A stretch of DNA of 64,000 nucleotides from Streptomyces iranensis. Its GTDB lineage: Bacteria > Actinomycetota > Actinomycetes > Streptomycetales > Streptomycetaceae. A program made the translations under genes and the position numbers. Positions within the stretch are counted from its first letter, which is position 1. Every line of letters begins with the position of its first letter. Shown in pieces: positions 1-9,335 of the stretch. Location of the stretch: positions 62,001-126,000 of the forward strand of contig NZ_JAGGLR010000026.1 of assembly GCF_017874715.1 (NCBI RefSeq). Direction: 5' to 3'. The notes under the pieces were generated by a model. It was not told the origin of the DNA, did no database searches, and saw only the letters and a list, made by a program, of their open reading frames with translations.

Positions 1-2538
1 CGTGCCTTCCTGGCCGACCGCCCGGTGCTGCTCCTGGACGAGCCGACGGCGAACCTGGACGGCGAGACGGAGGCGTCTGTCGTCGAGGCGGTGCGTCGGC
101 TCGCCGAGGGCCGCATGGTCCTCCTGGTCGTCCACCGCCCGGCACTGCTGCCGCTGGCGGACCGGGTGCTGCGGTTGCCGGGGCCGGGCCGGGGCTCTGG
201 GGCCGCTGCCCCTGGTGGGCCGGCCGCTCTGCCCGCGGTTGAGCGCGCGTCGGCGGCGGGCGGCGTACGCCCGGGACCGGCCGTCTCTCTCCGGCCCGCC
301 GTTCGCGGGGACGGCGTCCGCCTGTCCGTCGCGTATGCGGACGGGGATCGGTGCGCGGAGGCGCACGTATCCGCGCCGGACGCGGACGCGGACGCGCGGC
401 CCGGCTCCGGGGCCGCCGGCTCCGGAGCCGCCGGTTCTGGCGCCGCCAGTTCGGGGGCCGCCAGTTCTGGGGCCGCCGGTTCTGGGGGGCTGTCCCCGTT
501 GCCCGTGGATCTGCCCGTGTCGGTGGTGGATGTCGCGCGCGCGGCCGGGCACCCGCGCGCGGGGGCGCGGGAGTCCGCGCCGGAGGCGTCTGCGGGCGCG
601 CACGAGCCGACGGCGGACGCCGGACCCGGTGAACGTCTGGGCGAGGTACGGCACCGGCCGGACGGCACGGGCCTGAGCGCGTCGGGTGGCCCAGTGGCGT
701 CGCACGGCGCGGCCACGTCGCGCGGTTCGGCCGCGTCGCATGGCGCGGCCGTGTCGCGCGCTTCGGCCCCGCGCCCCCGTCGGGGCGCTTTGGCGCGGGT
801 GCGGGGGGCCGCGCGTGGGGGGCGGAAACGGTTTGGGCTGGCGTTGTTGCTCGGGAGCCTCGCCCTGCTGAGTGCGGTCGGCCTGATGGCCGTGTCCGGA
901 TGGCTGATCTCGCGGGCCGCGCAGCAGCCGCCCGTGCTCTATCTGATGGTGGCGGTCACCGCGACCCGGGCGTTCGGGATCGGCCGGGCCGTCTTCCGCT
1001 ACGCCGAGCGTCTGGTCTCGCACGACGCCGTGCTGCGGGTGCTGGCCGAGCTGCGGGTCGCCGTCTACCGGAGGCTGGAGCGGCTGGCGCCCGCCGGGCT
1101 CGGCCGGACGCGCCGCGGCGATCTGCTCTCCCGGCTGGTGGCCGATGTGGACACCGTGCAGGACTACTTCCTGCGCTGGCTGCTGCCCGTCGGCACCGCG
1201 CTGACCACCGGCGCGGCCTCGGTGGGCTTCCTCACCTGGGTGCTGCCCGAGGCCGGGGCCGTGCTGGCGGCGGGGCTGCTGGTGGCGGGGGTCGTGGTGC
1301 CCGCCGTGTCCGGGGCGCTCGCGCGGCGCGCGGAGCGGCGGCTGGCACCGGCGCGCGGTGCCCTGTCGGCGCAGGTCGTGGACCTGCTCGCGGGGACCGC
1401 CGAGTTGACCGTCGCGGGCGCGCTGCCGCGCCGGCTGGACGCGGTGCGCCGGGCCGACGGGGTGCTCACCCGGATCGCCCGGCGGACGGCGGCCGCCGCC
1501 GGTACGGGCGCCGGGCTGTCCGCACTGGTCTGCGGGCTGACCGTGGCGGCCGCGGCGTGGGTGGGGGTCCCGGCCGTGGCGGACGGCCGCATCCACGGGG
1601 TGTGGCTGGCGGTCGTGGTGCTGACCCCGCTCGCCGCCTTCGAGGCCGTCGCGGGGCTGCCGCTCGCGGTGCAGCACCGGCAGCGGGTGCGGCGGGCCGC
1701 GGAGCGGGTGTACGAGGTGCTGGACGAGCCGATTCCGGTGCGCGAGCCCGACGAGGCGGGGTGCGAGGAGGCGCCGAGCGCACCGTATCCGCTGGTGCTG
1801 CGCGGGATCACCGCCCGCCACCCGGGGCAGTCCGTCCCCGCCCTGGACGGGTTCGGGCTGGAGCTGCGTCCGGGCCGCCGGGTCGCGGTCGTCGGCCCGT
1901 CGGGGGCGGGCAAGACCACCCTCGCCCAGGTGCTGCTCCGCTTCCTGGACACCGAGGGCGGCACGTACACCCTGGCGGGCCGGAACGCCGCCGCCCTGGA
2001 CGGGGACGCGGTGCGGCGGCTGGTCGGCCTCTGCGCCCAGGACGCCCATGTGTTCGACAGCTCGCTGCGCGAGAACCTGCGGCTGGCGCGCCCCGGCGCG
2101 AGCGATGACGAACTGCGCGCGGCGCTGGCCGCGGCCCGGCTGCTGGACTGGGTGGACGGGCTGCCGGACGGCCTGGACACGCTCGTCGGCGAGCAGGGCG
2201 CACGGCTCTCCGGCGGCCAGCGGCAGCGGCTGGCACTGGCCCGCGCGCTGCTGGCGGACTTCCCCGTGCTGGTCCTGGACGAGCCCGCCGAGCACCTGGA
2301 CCTGCCCACGGCCGACGCCCTGACGGCCGACCTGCTGTCGGCGACCCAGGGGCGCACAACCGTCCTGATCACCCACCGGCTGGCGGGCCTGGACGCGGTG
2401 GACGAGGTGATCGTCCTCGATGGCGGCCGAGCCGTCCAGCGCGGCACGTACGCGGCACTGGCCTCGGCCGACGGCCCATTCCGCCGGATGCTGGAGCGCG
2501 AGGCGGTGGAGGGTGGAGCCCTGGTGGGTGCCGGGTAG
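1..2538 (+). CDS. cydCD: CydD-CydC fused thiol-reductant ABC exporter (3' part)
   Basis: The frame is open from base 1, so the start lies outside the window. Visible residues 9-20 are the Walker B and D-loop of a first nucleotide-binding domain (LLLDEPTANLD). About 210 residues of Ala/Gly/Ser-rich linker follow, with SGAA repeats near nt 400-490. A six-helix ABC membrane domain starts near nt 840, and a second ATPase ends the protein (Walker A GPSGAGKTT at nt 1891, signature LSGGQRQR at 2206, Walker B at 2266). This layout is that of the CydD-CydC fusion of actinomycetes, which exports cysteine or glutathione and is needed for cytochrome bd assembly. cydAB would be expected just upstream. The linker is long and repeat-expanded compared with the two-gene form. 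Confidence 0.88.
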   Translation, partial: RAFLADRPVLLLDEPTANLDGETEASVVEAVRRLAEGRMVLLVVHRPALLPLADRVLRLPGPGRGSGAAAPGGPAALPAVERASAAGGVRPGPAVSLRPAVRGDGVRLSVAYADGDRCAEAHVSAPDADADARPGSGAAGSGAAGSGAASSGAASSGAAGSGGLSPLPVDLPVSVVDVARAAGHPRAGARESAPEASAGAHEPTADAGPGERLGEVRHRPDGTGLSASGGPVASHGAATSRGSAASHGAAVSRASAPRPRRGALARVRGAARGGRKRFGLALLLGSLALLSAVGLMAVSGWLISRAAQQPPVLYLMVAVTATRAFGIGRAVFRYAERLVSHDAVLRVLAELRVAVYRRLERLAPAGLGRTRRGDLLSRLVADVDTVQDYFLRWLLPVGTALTTGAASVGFLTWVLPEAGAVLAAGLLVAGVVVPAVSGALARRAERRLAPARGALSAQVVDLLAGTAELTVAGALPRRLDAVRRADGVLTRIARRTAAAAGTGAGLSALVCGLTVAAAAWVGVPAVADGRIHGVWLAVVVLTPLAAFEAVAGLPLAVQHRQRVRRAAERVYEVLDEPIPVREPDEAGCEEAPSAPYPLVLRGITARHPGQSVPALDGFGLELRPGRRVAVVGPSGAGKTTLAQVLLRFLDTEGGTYTLAGRNAAALDGDAVRRLVGLCAQDAHVFDSSLRENLRLARPGASDDELRAALAAARLLDWVDGLPDGLDTLVGEQGARLSGGQRQRLALARALLADFPVLVLDEPAEHLDLPTADALTADLLSATQGRTTVLITHRLAGLDAVDEVIVLDGGRAVQRGTYAALASADGPFRRMLEREAVEGGALVGAG

Positions 2539-2732
2539 CCGGGTGTGGGTCAGGGCTTGTCCGGCGGAGCTTGCGGGGCCGGGACGTCTGGTTCGGCGCC
2601 CCGTGTGGGGTGCTGGTGGGCGCTGGGCAGCCGGGCTTGGACTACGGGCGCTCCGGCGTGGCTGGGGCTTGTCGGACGGATCTTGACGCCTGCGGCGGGC
2701 TGCTCCCCTCCCCATCCCGAAACTTTGGCTCC

Positions 2733-2758
2733 GCCCCCAGACCCCGGGGTCTGGGGGC
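2733..2758. terminator. Palindromic terminator after cydCD
   Basis: A perfect 26-base palindrome (13-base arms ending CCCCAGACCCC / GGGGTCTGGGG) about 200 bases after the cydCD stop. No T-tract follows, as is usual for Streptomyces hairpin terminators. Confidence 0.55.
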
Positions 2759-2938
2759 GGGACCCCCGGGTCTGGGGGCGAGGCCCCTGCCACGTGGCGG
2801 AGCCGCGTCGATGCCGCGGGGAGGGGCATGAGCTGCCGCATGGTTGACCCTGGCCCGTGTGGGCCGCCCTACGGCACCCCCGAAGCGGCGGAAACGGTGC
2901 CCAGTGCTCACAACAGGGCGTTTACCTGCGGCATTCAT

Positions 2939-2944
2939 TAGGCT
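2939..2944 (+). promoter_or_regulatory. -10 box of a leaderless promoter
   Basis: TAGGCT lies exactly six bases before the ATG at 2951, which puts the expected transcription start at the A of the ATG. No Shine-Dalgarno sequence is present, so the kinase mRNA is probably leaderless. No good -35 was seen. Confidence 0.5.
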
Positions 2945-2950
2945 CGAGGC

Positions 2951-4693
2951 ATGGCGGCCGCTGCCCCCTCCCCCGACCCCCTGGATGTGGCCGCGGAGGC
3001 GACCCGCGGTCTGCGGGGGCTGTCCACCGAGCTCACGGCGCGGCTGCCGCGGCTGCTGGAGGCGATGCGCTCGCTCGGCACCGGGCCGGACGCGCACACC
3101 GTCCTCGACCGGATCGTCCGTACCGCGGCCGAGCTGGTGGGCGCGCGCCGCGCCGCGATCGGGGTGCACCACACCGAGGGCGACGCCGCCGCCGGCCAGG
3201 GCCTGGCCGATGTGGTCACGTACGGCGTGACAGAGGCCGACCGGGAGCGGTGCGCGGAGCTGCTCGCCGACGTATGCCGCTCCGGAGCGCCCTCGGCCGC
3301 CGAGCCGTCGGGCCCGTCCCGGCCGTCGGGCCCGTCTCAGCCGTCGAGCGCGCCCCGGCCGTCGGGTCCGCCCCAGCCGTCGAGCGCGTATCTCACCGTT
3401 CCGCTGCGCGTCGGGGAGGAGATCTTCGGCGTTCTCTGTCTCGCCGAGAAGCGGGACGGTGGTCCGTTCACCGACTCCGACCGGCATCTGGCCGAGGTGC
3501 TGGCGACCGAGGCGGGGATCGCCATCGGCCACACCCGTCTCCAGGGGGCCACCCGGCAGCGTGAGCGCTGGATCGAGGGGTCGGTGGCCGTGACCCAGGC
3601 GGTGCTGTCCGGCGGCGCCGGGGACGGACCGGCCGTGGTCGCCGAGAAGGCCCGGGAGCTCGCGGACGCGGCGGTGGGCATCGTGCTGCTGCCGGAGGAC
3701 GGCGGTGACGGGCTGAAGGCCGTGGCGGTGGCCGCCGATGAGCGGTCCGGGCTGCTCGGCGCGGTACTTCCGGCCCGCTCCCCGGCCGTGCCGAGGCTGT
3801 TGGCCGGACAGCCGGTCCTCATCGAGGACCCGGCCGCCGACCCGCTGCTCGGCACCGGCGTCCCCGGGCGCTACGGGCCGAACATGATGGTGCCGCTGAG
3901 CAGCGGGGACCGGGTGCTCGGCGTGCTGGCCACCGCGCGGGAGCGCGACGCCGAGCCGTTCACCGCGACCGAGCGCACCCTGGCCGCCCAGTTCGCGGCG
4001 CAGGCGGCGGTCGCGCTGGTGCTCGCCGAGGCGCAGCGCGACCGGGAGCGGCTCGCGGTCCTCGAGGAGCGCGACCGGATCGCCCGCGACCTCCACGACC
4101 TCGTCGTCCAACGGCTCTTCGCGACCGGGATGCTGCTGGAGAGCGCGGAGCGCCAGTCGGACGCGCCGGAGGTGCGGGAGCGGATCGAACGGGCCGTCGA
4201 GGAGCTGGGCGCCACCATCCAGGAGGTACGGACGGCGGTCTTCGCGCTGCAGCAGACCCCGCCCGAGACGCCGCCCGGGTTGCGCGGCCGGGTATTGCGG
4301 GAGGTCAGGGCGGCCGCCGTGCCGCTGGGCTTCCAGCCGTCGCTGACCTTCGTGGGCCCGGTGGACGACCTGGTCGTGTCCGTGACCGGCGCCCACCTCG
4401 TCGCGGCACTGCGCGAGTCGCTGTCCAACGCCTTCCGGCATGCTCGGGCCGAGCGGATCGAGGTGGTCGTGGACGCCACCGCCCGGCTCGCGGACGGCCG
4501 GCCGGCGGTCCGGCTGACGGTCGCGGACGACGGGGTGGGGGTGCCCGCGGACGGGCGGCGCAGCGGGCTGGCCAACCTGGCACGGCGGGCCGAGGCGCTG
4601 GGCGGATCGAGCACCTTCGGCCCCGGCCTCGGGGAGGACGGCCGCGGCACGGCAGTGGTGTGGGAGGCACCCCTGCCGAGCGAGGACGCCTGA
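2951..4693 (+). CDS. GAF-domain sensor histidine kinase (HisKA_3)
   Basis: A 580-residue cytosolic kinase. The first half carries two GAF-like domains; the first is interrupted by a Pro/Ser-rich repeat insert (PSGPS.. units, nt about 3309-3389). Around residue 380 is a HisKA_3 phosphoacceptor segment, EERDRIARDLHDLVVQRL, with the histidine present. A C-terminal HATPase domain has an N-box (SLSNAFRHA) and DDGVGVP. The organisation is that of DevS/DosS-like NarL-class kinases that sense redox, gas or small ligands. No response-regulator gene adjoins it, so its partner must be elsewhere. Its position directly after cydCD suggests a respiratory or redox signal, which is inference. Confidence 0.88.
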   Translation: MAAAAPSPDPLDVAAEATRGLRGLSTELTARLPRLLEAMRSLGTGPDAHTVLDRIVRTAAELVGARRAAIGVHHTEGDAAAGQGLADVVTYGVTEADRERCAELLADVCRSGAPSAAEPSGPSRPSGPSQPSSAPRPSGPPQPSSAYLTVPLRVGEEIFGVLCLAEKRDGGPFTDSDRHLAEVLATEAGIAIGHTRLQGATRQRERWIEGSVAVTQAVLSGGAGDGPAVVAEKARELADAAVGIVLLPEDGGDGLKAVAVAADERSGLLGAVLPARSPAVPRLLAGQPVLIEDPAADPLLGTGVPGRYGPNMMVPLSSGDRVLGVLATARERDAEPFTATERTLAAQFAAQAAVALVLAEAQRDRERLAVLEERDRIARDLHDLVVQRLFATGMLLESAERQSDAPEVRERIERAVEELGATIQEVRTAVFALQQTPPETPPGLRGRVLREVRAAAVPLGFQPSLTFVGPVDDLVVSVTGAHLVAALRESLSNAFRHARAERIEVVVDATARLADGRPAVRLTVADDGVGVPADGRRSGLANLARRAEALGGSSTFGPGLGEDGRGTAVVWEAPLPSEDA

Positions 4694-4748
4694 GACGCTG
4701 CCGCCGGGTGACGGAGTCCGAGGTCAACCGCCGAGCGGGGGCAAGCCC

Positions 4749-4784
4749 GCCTCAAGCCCCGCCTCAAGCCCGGGGCTTGAGGCG
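4749..4784. terminator. Terminator after kinase gene
   Basis: Two direct copies of GCCTCAAGCCC (4749, 4761) can each pair with the single GGGCTTGAGGC at 4773. The second copy forms a 12-bp perfect stem with CGCCTCAAGCCC at 4760. It lies 55-90 bases after the kinase stop. Confidence 0.55.
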
Positions 4785-5070
4785 CCGTTGCCGGATGAGG
4801 GAGCCTCACTGGCCGCTGTCGGGCGGAGGGGCCTGACAGCGCCGACCGGGTCACGGGGCCTGGAGTGGCGTTGCCGGGTGAAGGCGCCTGGCGGGCGGCT
4901 GTCGGATGGGGCCCGCTGCTGGGCGGGGAGCCTGAGGGGCCGCTGCCGGGGCCGGGGCTCTCACGGCCGCTGGCCGGGTGGGGGCCTGAGGCGCTTTTGC
5001 CGAATGGCCGAGTGGCCGAGTGGCCGGGTGAGGGCCTGGGCGCTGTTGCCGAGCGAAGGTGTCTGAGGGG

Positions 5071-5170
5071 CCGCTGCCAGGCCTGGGCCGCTGTCAGGCC
5101 GGGGGTCTGCCAGGCCGGGGCCGCTGCCAGGCCTGGGCCGCTGTCAGGCCGAGGGTCTGCCAGGCCGGGG
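5071..5170. repeat. 50-bp tandem duplication
   Basis: Bases 5071-5120 and 5121-5170 are identical except for one position (5102 G, 5152 A). Each unit starts CCGCTGCCAGGCCTGGGCCG. Degenerate relatives continue on both sides. Only two copies and no spacers, so this is not a CRISPR. Confidence 0.85.
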
Positions 5171-5445
5171 GCCTGACTGGCCCGGGGTCTGACCGGCCAG
5201 GGGCCTGACCGGCCGGTGGCCGGGCTGAGGGCTCGGCGGGGTGTTGGGCCGGTGGCAGGGCGTCGTGGGGCGGTGGTTGTCGCCCGCTCGGCCCAACGGC
5301 TCACCTACGCGGGCCAACTAGCGCTTCGTCAGAGTGCGGGTCGTGATCATCGACGGTGGGATGAGGCTCGCGGGCCGTTCGGTCCTTCGTATCCCATCGC
5401 ACTCCGCGACAGATGTGGCCCGACCGCGGGGAAGGAAGTCATGAC

Positions 5446-6294
5446 GTGAACAGCCAGAGTCCCACTCCCAAGCGATCCCGGACGCGTCGCCGGGTCTTGT
5501 TCGCCTCCGTCGCGGCAGTCGCCGCCGTCTCCAGCCAGCTGCTGACCATGTCTCCCGCGGCGCAGGCGGATGACCCCACGGGCGGTGGCTACGGCCGTCC
5601 CAAGCCGCCGAAGCCGCCGACCATCATCCAGGGGATCCAGGAGTTCACCGCGGACGGCACCTTCACGCCTCCCGCGGGTGTCACCTCGGTGCACATCCAG
5701 GCGTGGGGAGCGGGCGGCGGTGGCGGCGGTGGTGGCGGTGGTGCCAGCGCCACGCTGATGGGCACTGGCGGCACCGGCGGTGGCGGCGGATCCGGCGGCT
5801 TCACCTGGTGTGTCATCCCGGTCACGCCGTTCGCCACCTACACGGTGGATCTGGGCTCGGGTGGCGGCGCCGGTGGCGCCGGCGGCGGTGGCCCCGCGGG
5901 CGGCAACCCGGGCGGGAACGGTGGTAACGCCGGACCCGGCACGGCCACGACGCTGAGCTCCGGCTCCGGCGTCCAGCTCACCGCCACCGGCGGCACCGGC
6001 GGCACGGGCGGTGGCGGTGGCACGGCTGCCCCGGGCATCCCGGGCACCGGCGGCATCGGCGGCAACGGTTCCTGCAACAGCTTCTCCGTCGTGAATCGCG
6101 GCGGTGAGAACGGTGCAGGCGGCGCCCAGGGCGGTGAGGGCGGTGACGCGGTCGACGGCATCGTGGAGCTGCCCCCGACGAACAGCAGCGTGGGCGGCGA
6201 CGGTGGCGTCGGCGGCCCCGGTGGTAACACCCCCGGCTCCGCCGGTGCCCCCGGCACCGCCGGTGGCAACGGCTACCTGGTCGTCTTCTGGTAA
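5446..6294 (+). CDS. Secreted glycine-rich protein
   Basis: The GTG start at 5446 follows GGGGAAGGAAG and gives 282 residues. The N-terminus is a long Sec signal (KRSRTRRR, a hydrophobic stretch, then SPAAQADD). After a short PKPPKPP segment there is a conserved-looking opener (QEFTADGTFTPPAGVTSVHIQAWG), and the rest is dominated by Gly runs with scattered Ala/Thr/Pro and two short Cys-containing segments. Such domains form surface or cell-wall associated low-complexity proteins. No enzymatic motif is visible. It stands alone between a kinase and a convergent HAD gene. The function is unknown. Confidence 0.75.
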   Translation: MNSQSPTPKRSRTRRRVLFASVAAVAAVSSQLLTMSPAAQADDPTGGGYGRPKPPKPPTIIQGIQEFTADGTFTPPAGVTSVHIQAWGAGGGGGGGGGGASATLMGTGGTGGGGGSGGFTWCVIPVTPFATYTVDLGSGGGAGGAGGGGPAGGNPGGNGGNAGPGTATTLSSGSGVQLTATGGTGGTGGGGGTAAPGIPGTGGIGGNGSCNSFSVVNRGGENGAGGAQGGEGGDAVDGIVELPPTNSSVGGDGGVGGPGGNTPGSAGAPGTAGGNGYLVVFW

Positions 6295-6303
6295 CACTCC
6301 CGG

Positions 6304-6353
6304 TCAGGCGAACCGCTCCCCGGACCTTCGCGGTGCCGGGGGGCGGTGCCTGA
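6304..6353. terminator. Bidirectional terminator
   Basis: An imperfect hairpin (TCAGGC..ACCGC.CCCCGG / CCGGGG.GCGGT..CCTGA) between two convergent genes, ten bases after the Gly-rich stop. Confidence 0.6.
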
Positions 6354-6393
6354 GGGTGTGCCCGGGGTGGTGCCCGGCGGTGCGGGCGCGTAC

Positions 6394-7275
6394 CTAACCC
6401 GCCAGGATCCGTTCGATGACGACGGCGACGCCGTCCTCGGTGTTGGCGCCGGTGCGGTGGGTGGTCGCGGCGAGCACATCCGGATGGGCGTTGGCCATCG
6501 CGTACGAGGTGCCCGCCCACATCAGCATCTCCAGGTCGTTGGGCATGTCCCCGAACGCCACGACCTCCGAGGCCGAGATCCCGCGTTCGGCACAGCACCG
6601 GGCCAGGGTGCTGGCCTTGCTGACCCCGAGTCCGCTGACCTCCAGCAGGGCGGACGGGCTGGAGCGGGTGAAGTCGCCGTGGGCCCCGGCGACCGAGCGG
6701 GCCAGCTGGAGGAAGTCGTCGGGCGCCAGCTCGGGGTGGTGGGCGAGCAGCTTGAGCACCGGCATGCCGGCGTGCGCGAATCCGTCGTGGAGCAGTTTCT
6801 CGGCGGGGGCGACGATCGCGCCCGGGTCGAGGTGGAAGGGCGGGTACTGCGGTTCGTAGAAGATTCCGCCGCTGCGCTCGACCGCGAAGGACGTGCCCGG
6901 GGCGGCTTCGCGCAGCGCCTCCACGATGGCGAGGGCCCGGTCCGTGGCGAGTGGACGGACCTCGACGGGCAGCCCGCCCTGGTGCAGATCGACCACGGCG
7001 GCGCCGTTGGCGCAGATCGCCAGGCCGTGGCCGTGCACATGGGCGCTGACGACGTCCATCCAGCGAGCCGGGCGGCCGGTGACGAAGAACACCTCGATGC
7101 CCGCCCGCTCGGCCGCCGCGAGCGCCGCCACGGTGCGGTCGGAGACCGTCTTGTCGTCCCGCAGCAGGGTGCCGTCGAGGTCGGTGGCGATCAGCCGGGG
7201 CCGGGCCGGGGCGGGGCGGAAACGCTCTGGGGCCGGGGTGTTCGGCCGGTCGGTCGCAGGAGTCACGGCAACCAT
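6394..7275 (-). CDS. Cof-type HAD phosphatase
   Basis: A 293-residue member of the Cof/type IIB haloacid-dehalogenase hydrolases. It has motif I DLDGTLL (nucleophile and acid/base Asp), motif II FVTGRP, motif III Lys in GVSKAST and motif IV FGDMPNDLEML. A cap domain lies between motifs II and III. These enzymes remove phosphate from sugar phosphates, FMN/PLP or related metabolites; the substrate cannot be read from sequence. The ATG at 7275 is chosen because the longer frame upstream runs antisense through the flavoenzyme gene. A paralogue occurs at 21396-22223. It diverges from the flavoenzyme gene at 7390. Confidence 0.87.
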   Translation of the reverse strand: MVAVTPATDRPNTPAPERFRPAPARPRLIATDLDGTLLRDDKTVSDRTVAALAAAERAGIEVFFVTGRPARWMDVVSAHVHGHGLAICANGAAVVDLHQGGLPVEVRPLATDRALAIVEALREAAPGTSFAVERSGGIFYEPQYPPFHLDPGAIVAPAEKLLHDGFAHAGMPVLKLLAHHPELAPDDFLQLARSVAGAHGDFTRSSPSALLEVSGLGVSKASTLARCCAERGISASEVVAFGDMPNDLEMLMWAGTSYAMANAHPDVLAATTHRTGANTEDGVAVVIERILAG

Positions 7276-7377
7276 CCTCCCGCATATGCCATTCCGCGAT
7301 GAGGGCACGGTGCTCGGGTGGGCCCGTCCGGACGTCCCGTCGGTACGGCTCGGTACGGCGTTGTCACACCCACCGCT

Positions 7378-7383
7378 TAGGCT
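7378..7383 (+). promoter_or_regulatory. -10 box of a leaderless promoter
   Basis: TAGGCT ends six bases before the ATG at 7390, the same geometry as at 2939. TTGTCA at 7361 is too close to be an ordinary -35. Confidence 0.5.
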
Positions 7384-7389
7384 CGCGGT

Positions 7390-8298
7390 ATGCGAGTGAG
7401 CACCGTGATCCTGCCCATCCACCGCTGGTCCGAGGGCGGCCGGAAGACATGGCAGCGCGCCGAGGAGCTGGGTTTCCACGCCGCGTACACCTATGACCAC
7501 CTGTCCTGGCGCAGCTTCCGCGACGGCCCCTGGTTCGGGGCGGTCCCCACGCTGACGGCGGCCGCCGCGGCGACCTCGCGGCTGCGCCTGGGCACCCTCG
7601 TCACCTCCCCGAACTTCCGGCATCCGGTGACGCTGGCCAAGGAGCTGATCACGCTGGACGACGTGTCCGGCGGGCGGATCACCCTCGGCATCGGCGCGGG
7701 CGGCTCCGGCTTCGACGCGACGACGCTGCTGCGCGGCGGCGAGGAGCCGTGGTCGCCCCGGGAGCGGGCGGACCGGTTCGGCGAGTTCGTCGAGCTGCTC
7801 GACCGGCTGCTGACGCACGACGCGGTGACGTACGAGGGCACGCACTACAGCGCGCACGAGGCGCGCGACATCCCCGGCTGTGTGCAGCGGCCGCGGCTGC
7901 CGTTCGCGGTGGCCGCCACCGGTCCGCGCGGGCTGCGGCTCGCGGCGCGGTACGGCCGGGCGTGGGTGACCACGGGTGATCCGAAGATCTCCGAGACGGG
8001 CACCCCGGCCGATTCGCTGGCCGCCATCGGCGGCCAGATCGACCGGCTGGGCAAGGCGTGCGCGGAGGCCGGGCGGGACGCCGGGGACCTCGACAAGATC
8101 TTTCTCACCGGCTTCACCCCGGATGGCACAGGGCCGCTGAGCTCGGTGGACGCCTTTGTGGACTTCGCCGGACGCCATGCCGAGCTGGGCATCGAGGAGA
8201 TCGTGCTGCACTGGCCGATCCCCGATTCGATCTTCGCGGCCGACCTCGGGGTCTTCGAGAAGATCGCCACTGAGGGCGCGGCCCAGATAGCGGAGTAA
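7390..8298 (+). CDS. LLM-class flavin-dependent oxidoreductase
   Basis: 302 residues of the luciferase-like monooxygenase (bacterial luciferase / F420) superfamily: a single TIM barrel with the family signatures SGGRITLGIGAG near residue 96 and an N-terminal LGFHAAYTYDHLSW. It is predicted to use FMNH2 or F420. In actinomycetes many such proteins are F420-dependent, but the cofactor and substrate are not shown by the sequence. There is no ribosome site, and the ATG at 7390 fits a leaderless mRNA. It is a monocistronic gene; htpX follows after 125 bases with its own ribosome site. Confidence 0.85.
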   Translation: MRVSTVILPIHRWSEGGRKTWQRAEELGFHAAYTYDHLSWRSFRDGPWFGAVPTLTAAAAATSRLRLGTLVTSPNFRHPVTLAKELITLDDVSGGRITLGIGAGGSGFDATTLLRGGEEPWSPRERADRFGEFVELLDRLLTHDAVTYEGTHYSAHEARDIPGCVQRPRLPFAVAATGPRGLRLAARYGRAWVTTGDPKISETGTPADSLAAIGGQIDRLGKACAEAGRDAGDLDKIFLTGFTPDGTGPLSSVDAFVDFAGRHAELGIEEIVLHWPIPDSIFAADLGVFEKIATEGAAQIAE

Positions 8299-8423
8299 GC
8301 GGTCCGGACCGCCGGACACGGCGGCTCGCCGGAGAAAGGGCGCCGGCGTGCGGCGCGGATCGCCCGATAAGCGGCAGAATCGGGTATAGAGCCTTTGGCG
8401 TCGCGTCACTGGGGAGGCATCCC

Positions 8424-9332
8424 ATGCCGCATACCCGCTATGCCCCGGACCGTGGGCTGACCACGCGCATGGTCACGACGATGTTCTTCATCGGGCTGCT
8501 CTATGTGGTCTTCATCGGTGTGCTGCTCGCCCTGTTCAAGGGCGCCTGGCCGCTGATCGTGATCATCGCGGGAGGGCTGTTCGTGGCGCAGTTCTGGTTC
8601 AGCGACCGGATCGCGGCGTTCAGCATGGGCGCCCGGGAGGTCACCCCGCAGCAGGCCCCCGAGCTGCACGGTGCGGTGGACCGGCTGTGCGCGCTCGCGG
8701 ACATGCCCAAGCCCCGGGTGGCCATCGCCGACACCGATGTGCCGAACGCCTTCGCCACCGGCCGCAACCAGCGCAACGCGCTGGTGTGCGCCACCACGGG
8801 CCTGCTGCGGCGGCTGGAGCCGGAGGAGCTGGAGGGCGTGCTCGCCCATGAGCTGTCGCATGTGGCCCACCGCGATGTGGCGGTCATGACCATCGCCTCC
8901 TTCCTCGGCGTGCTGGCGGGCATCATGACCCGCGCGGCGCTGTGGGGCGGGCTCAGCCGTGGCAGCCGTAACAACAACGTGGGCATCGCGGTGCTGCTCA
9001 TCCCGCTGATCAGTGCCGTGGTCTACGCGATCAGCTTCCTGCTGACCCGGCTGCTGTCCCGCTATCGCGAGCTGTCCGCCGACCGCGCCGGCGCGCTGCT
9101 GACCGGGCGGCCCTCGGCGCTCGCCGCCGCGCTCACCAAGGTGACGGGGCAGATGGCCCGGATCCCGACCCGGGACCTGCGCAAGGTCGAGCCGTACAAC
9201 GCGTTCTTCTTCGCGCCCGCGCTCTCCGGCGAGAGCGTCAGCCGGCTGTTCTCCTCGCATCCGACGCTGGAGCGGCGGCTCGACCAGCTCGCCCGCATCT
9301 CCACCCAGCTGGGCCAGGCGGGAAGGGGCTGA
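8424..9332 (+). CDS. htpX: Membrane zinc metalloprotease HtpX
   Basis: 302 residues, M48 family. Two N-terminal membrane helices precede the catalytic domain with HELSH near residue 142 (zinc ligands and catalytic Glu). A further pair of helices (IAVLLIPLISAVVYAISFLL) precedes the third-ligand region YRELSADRAG. HtpX degrades misfolded membrane proteins together with FtsH. The start follows GGGGAGG. The gene pspAB begins three bases after the stop, so the two are co-transcribed. This ties the protease to the PspA envelope-stress response. Confidence 0.92.
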   Translation: MPHTRYAPDRGLTTRMVTTMFFIGLLYVVFIGVLLALFKGAWPLIVIIAGGLFVAQFWFSDRIAAFSMGAREVTPQQAPELHGAVDRLCALADMPKPRVAIADTDVPNAFATGRNQRNALVCATTGLLRRLEPEELEGVLAHELSHVAHRDVAVMTIASFLGVLAGIMTRAALWGGLSRGSRNNNVGIAVLLIPLISAVVYAISFLLTRLLSRYRELSADRAGALLTGRPSALAAALTKVTGQMARIPTRDLRKVEPYNAFFFAPALSGESVSRLFSSHPTLERRLDQLARISTQLGQAGRG

Positions 9333-9335
9333 GGC

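Larger units (their letters stand above)
2539..2950. other. Gene-free spacer with terminator
   Basis: The 412 bases between cydCD and the kinase gene hold no credible gene. They contain the strong palindrome listed separately and, at the right end, a TAGGCT box six bases before the kinase ATG. Confidence 0.6.
4694..5445. other. Gene-free, repeat-rich spacer
   Basis: About 750 bases without a convincing gene. They hold a terminator palindrome just after the kinase, then degenerate GGCCGCTG/CAGGCCTG-type repeats including a near-perfect 50-bp tandem pair (separate entries). The promoter of the Gly-rich protein should lie in the last 150 bases. Confidence 0.6.

Noticed and set aside
5071..5170. 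CRISPR or IS end
   Set aside because: Two abutting 50-bp copies without spacers, no transposase, surrounded by degenerate relatives; it is a plain tandem duplication.
6394..8409. 671-residue version of the HAD protein
   Set aside because: The upstream part is antisense to the flavoenzyme gene; motif I begins a few codons after ATG 7275 as in normal family members.
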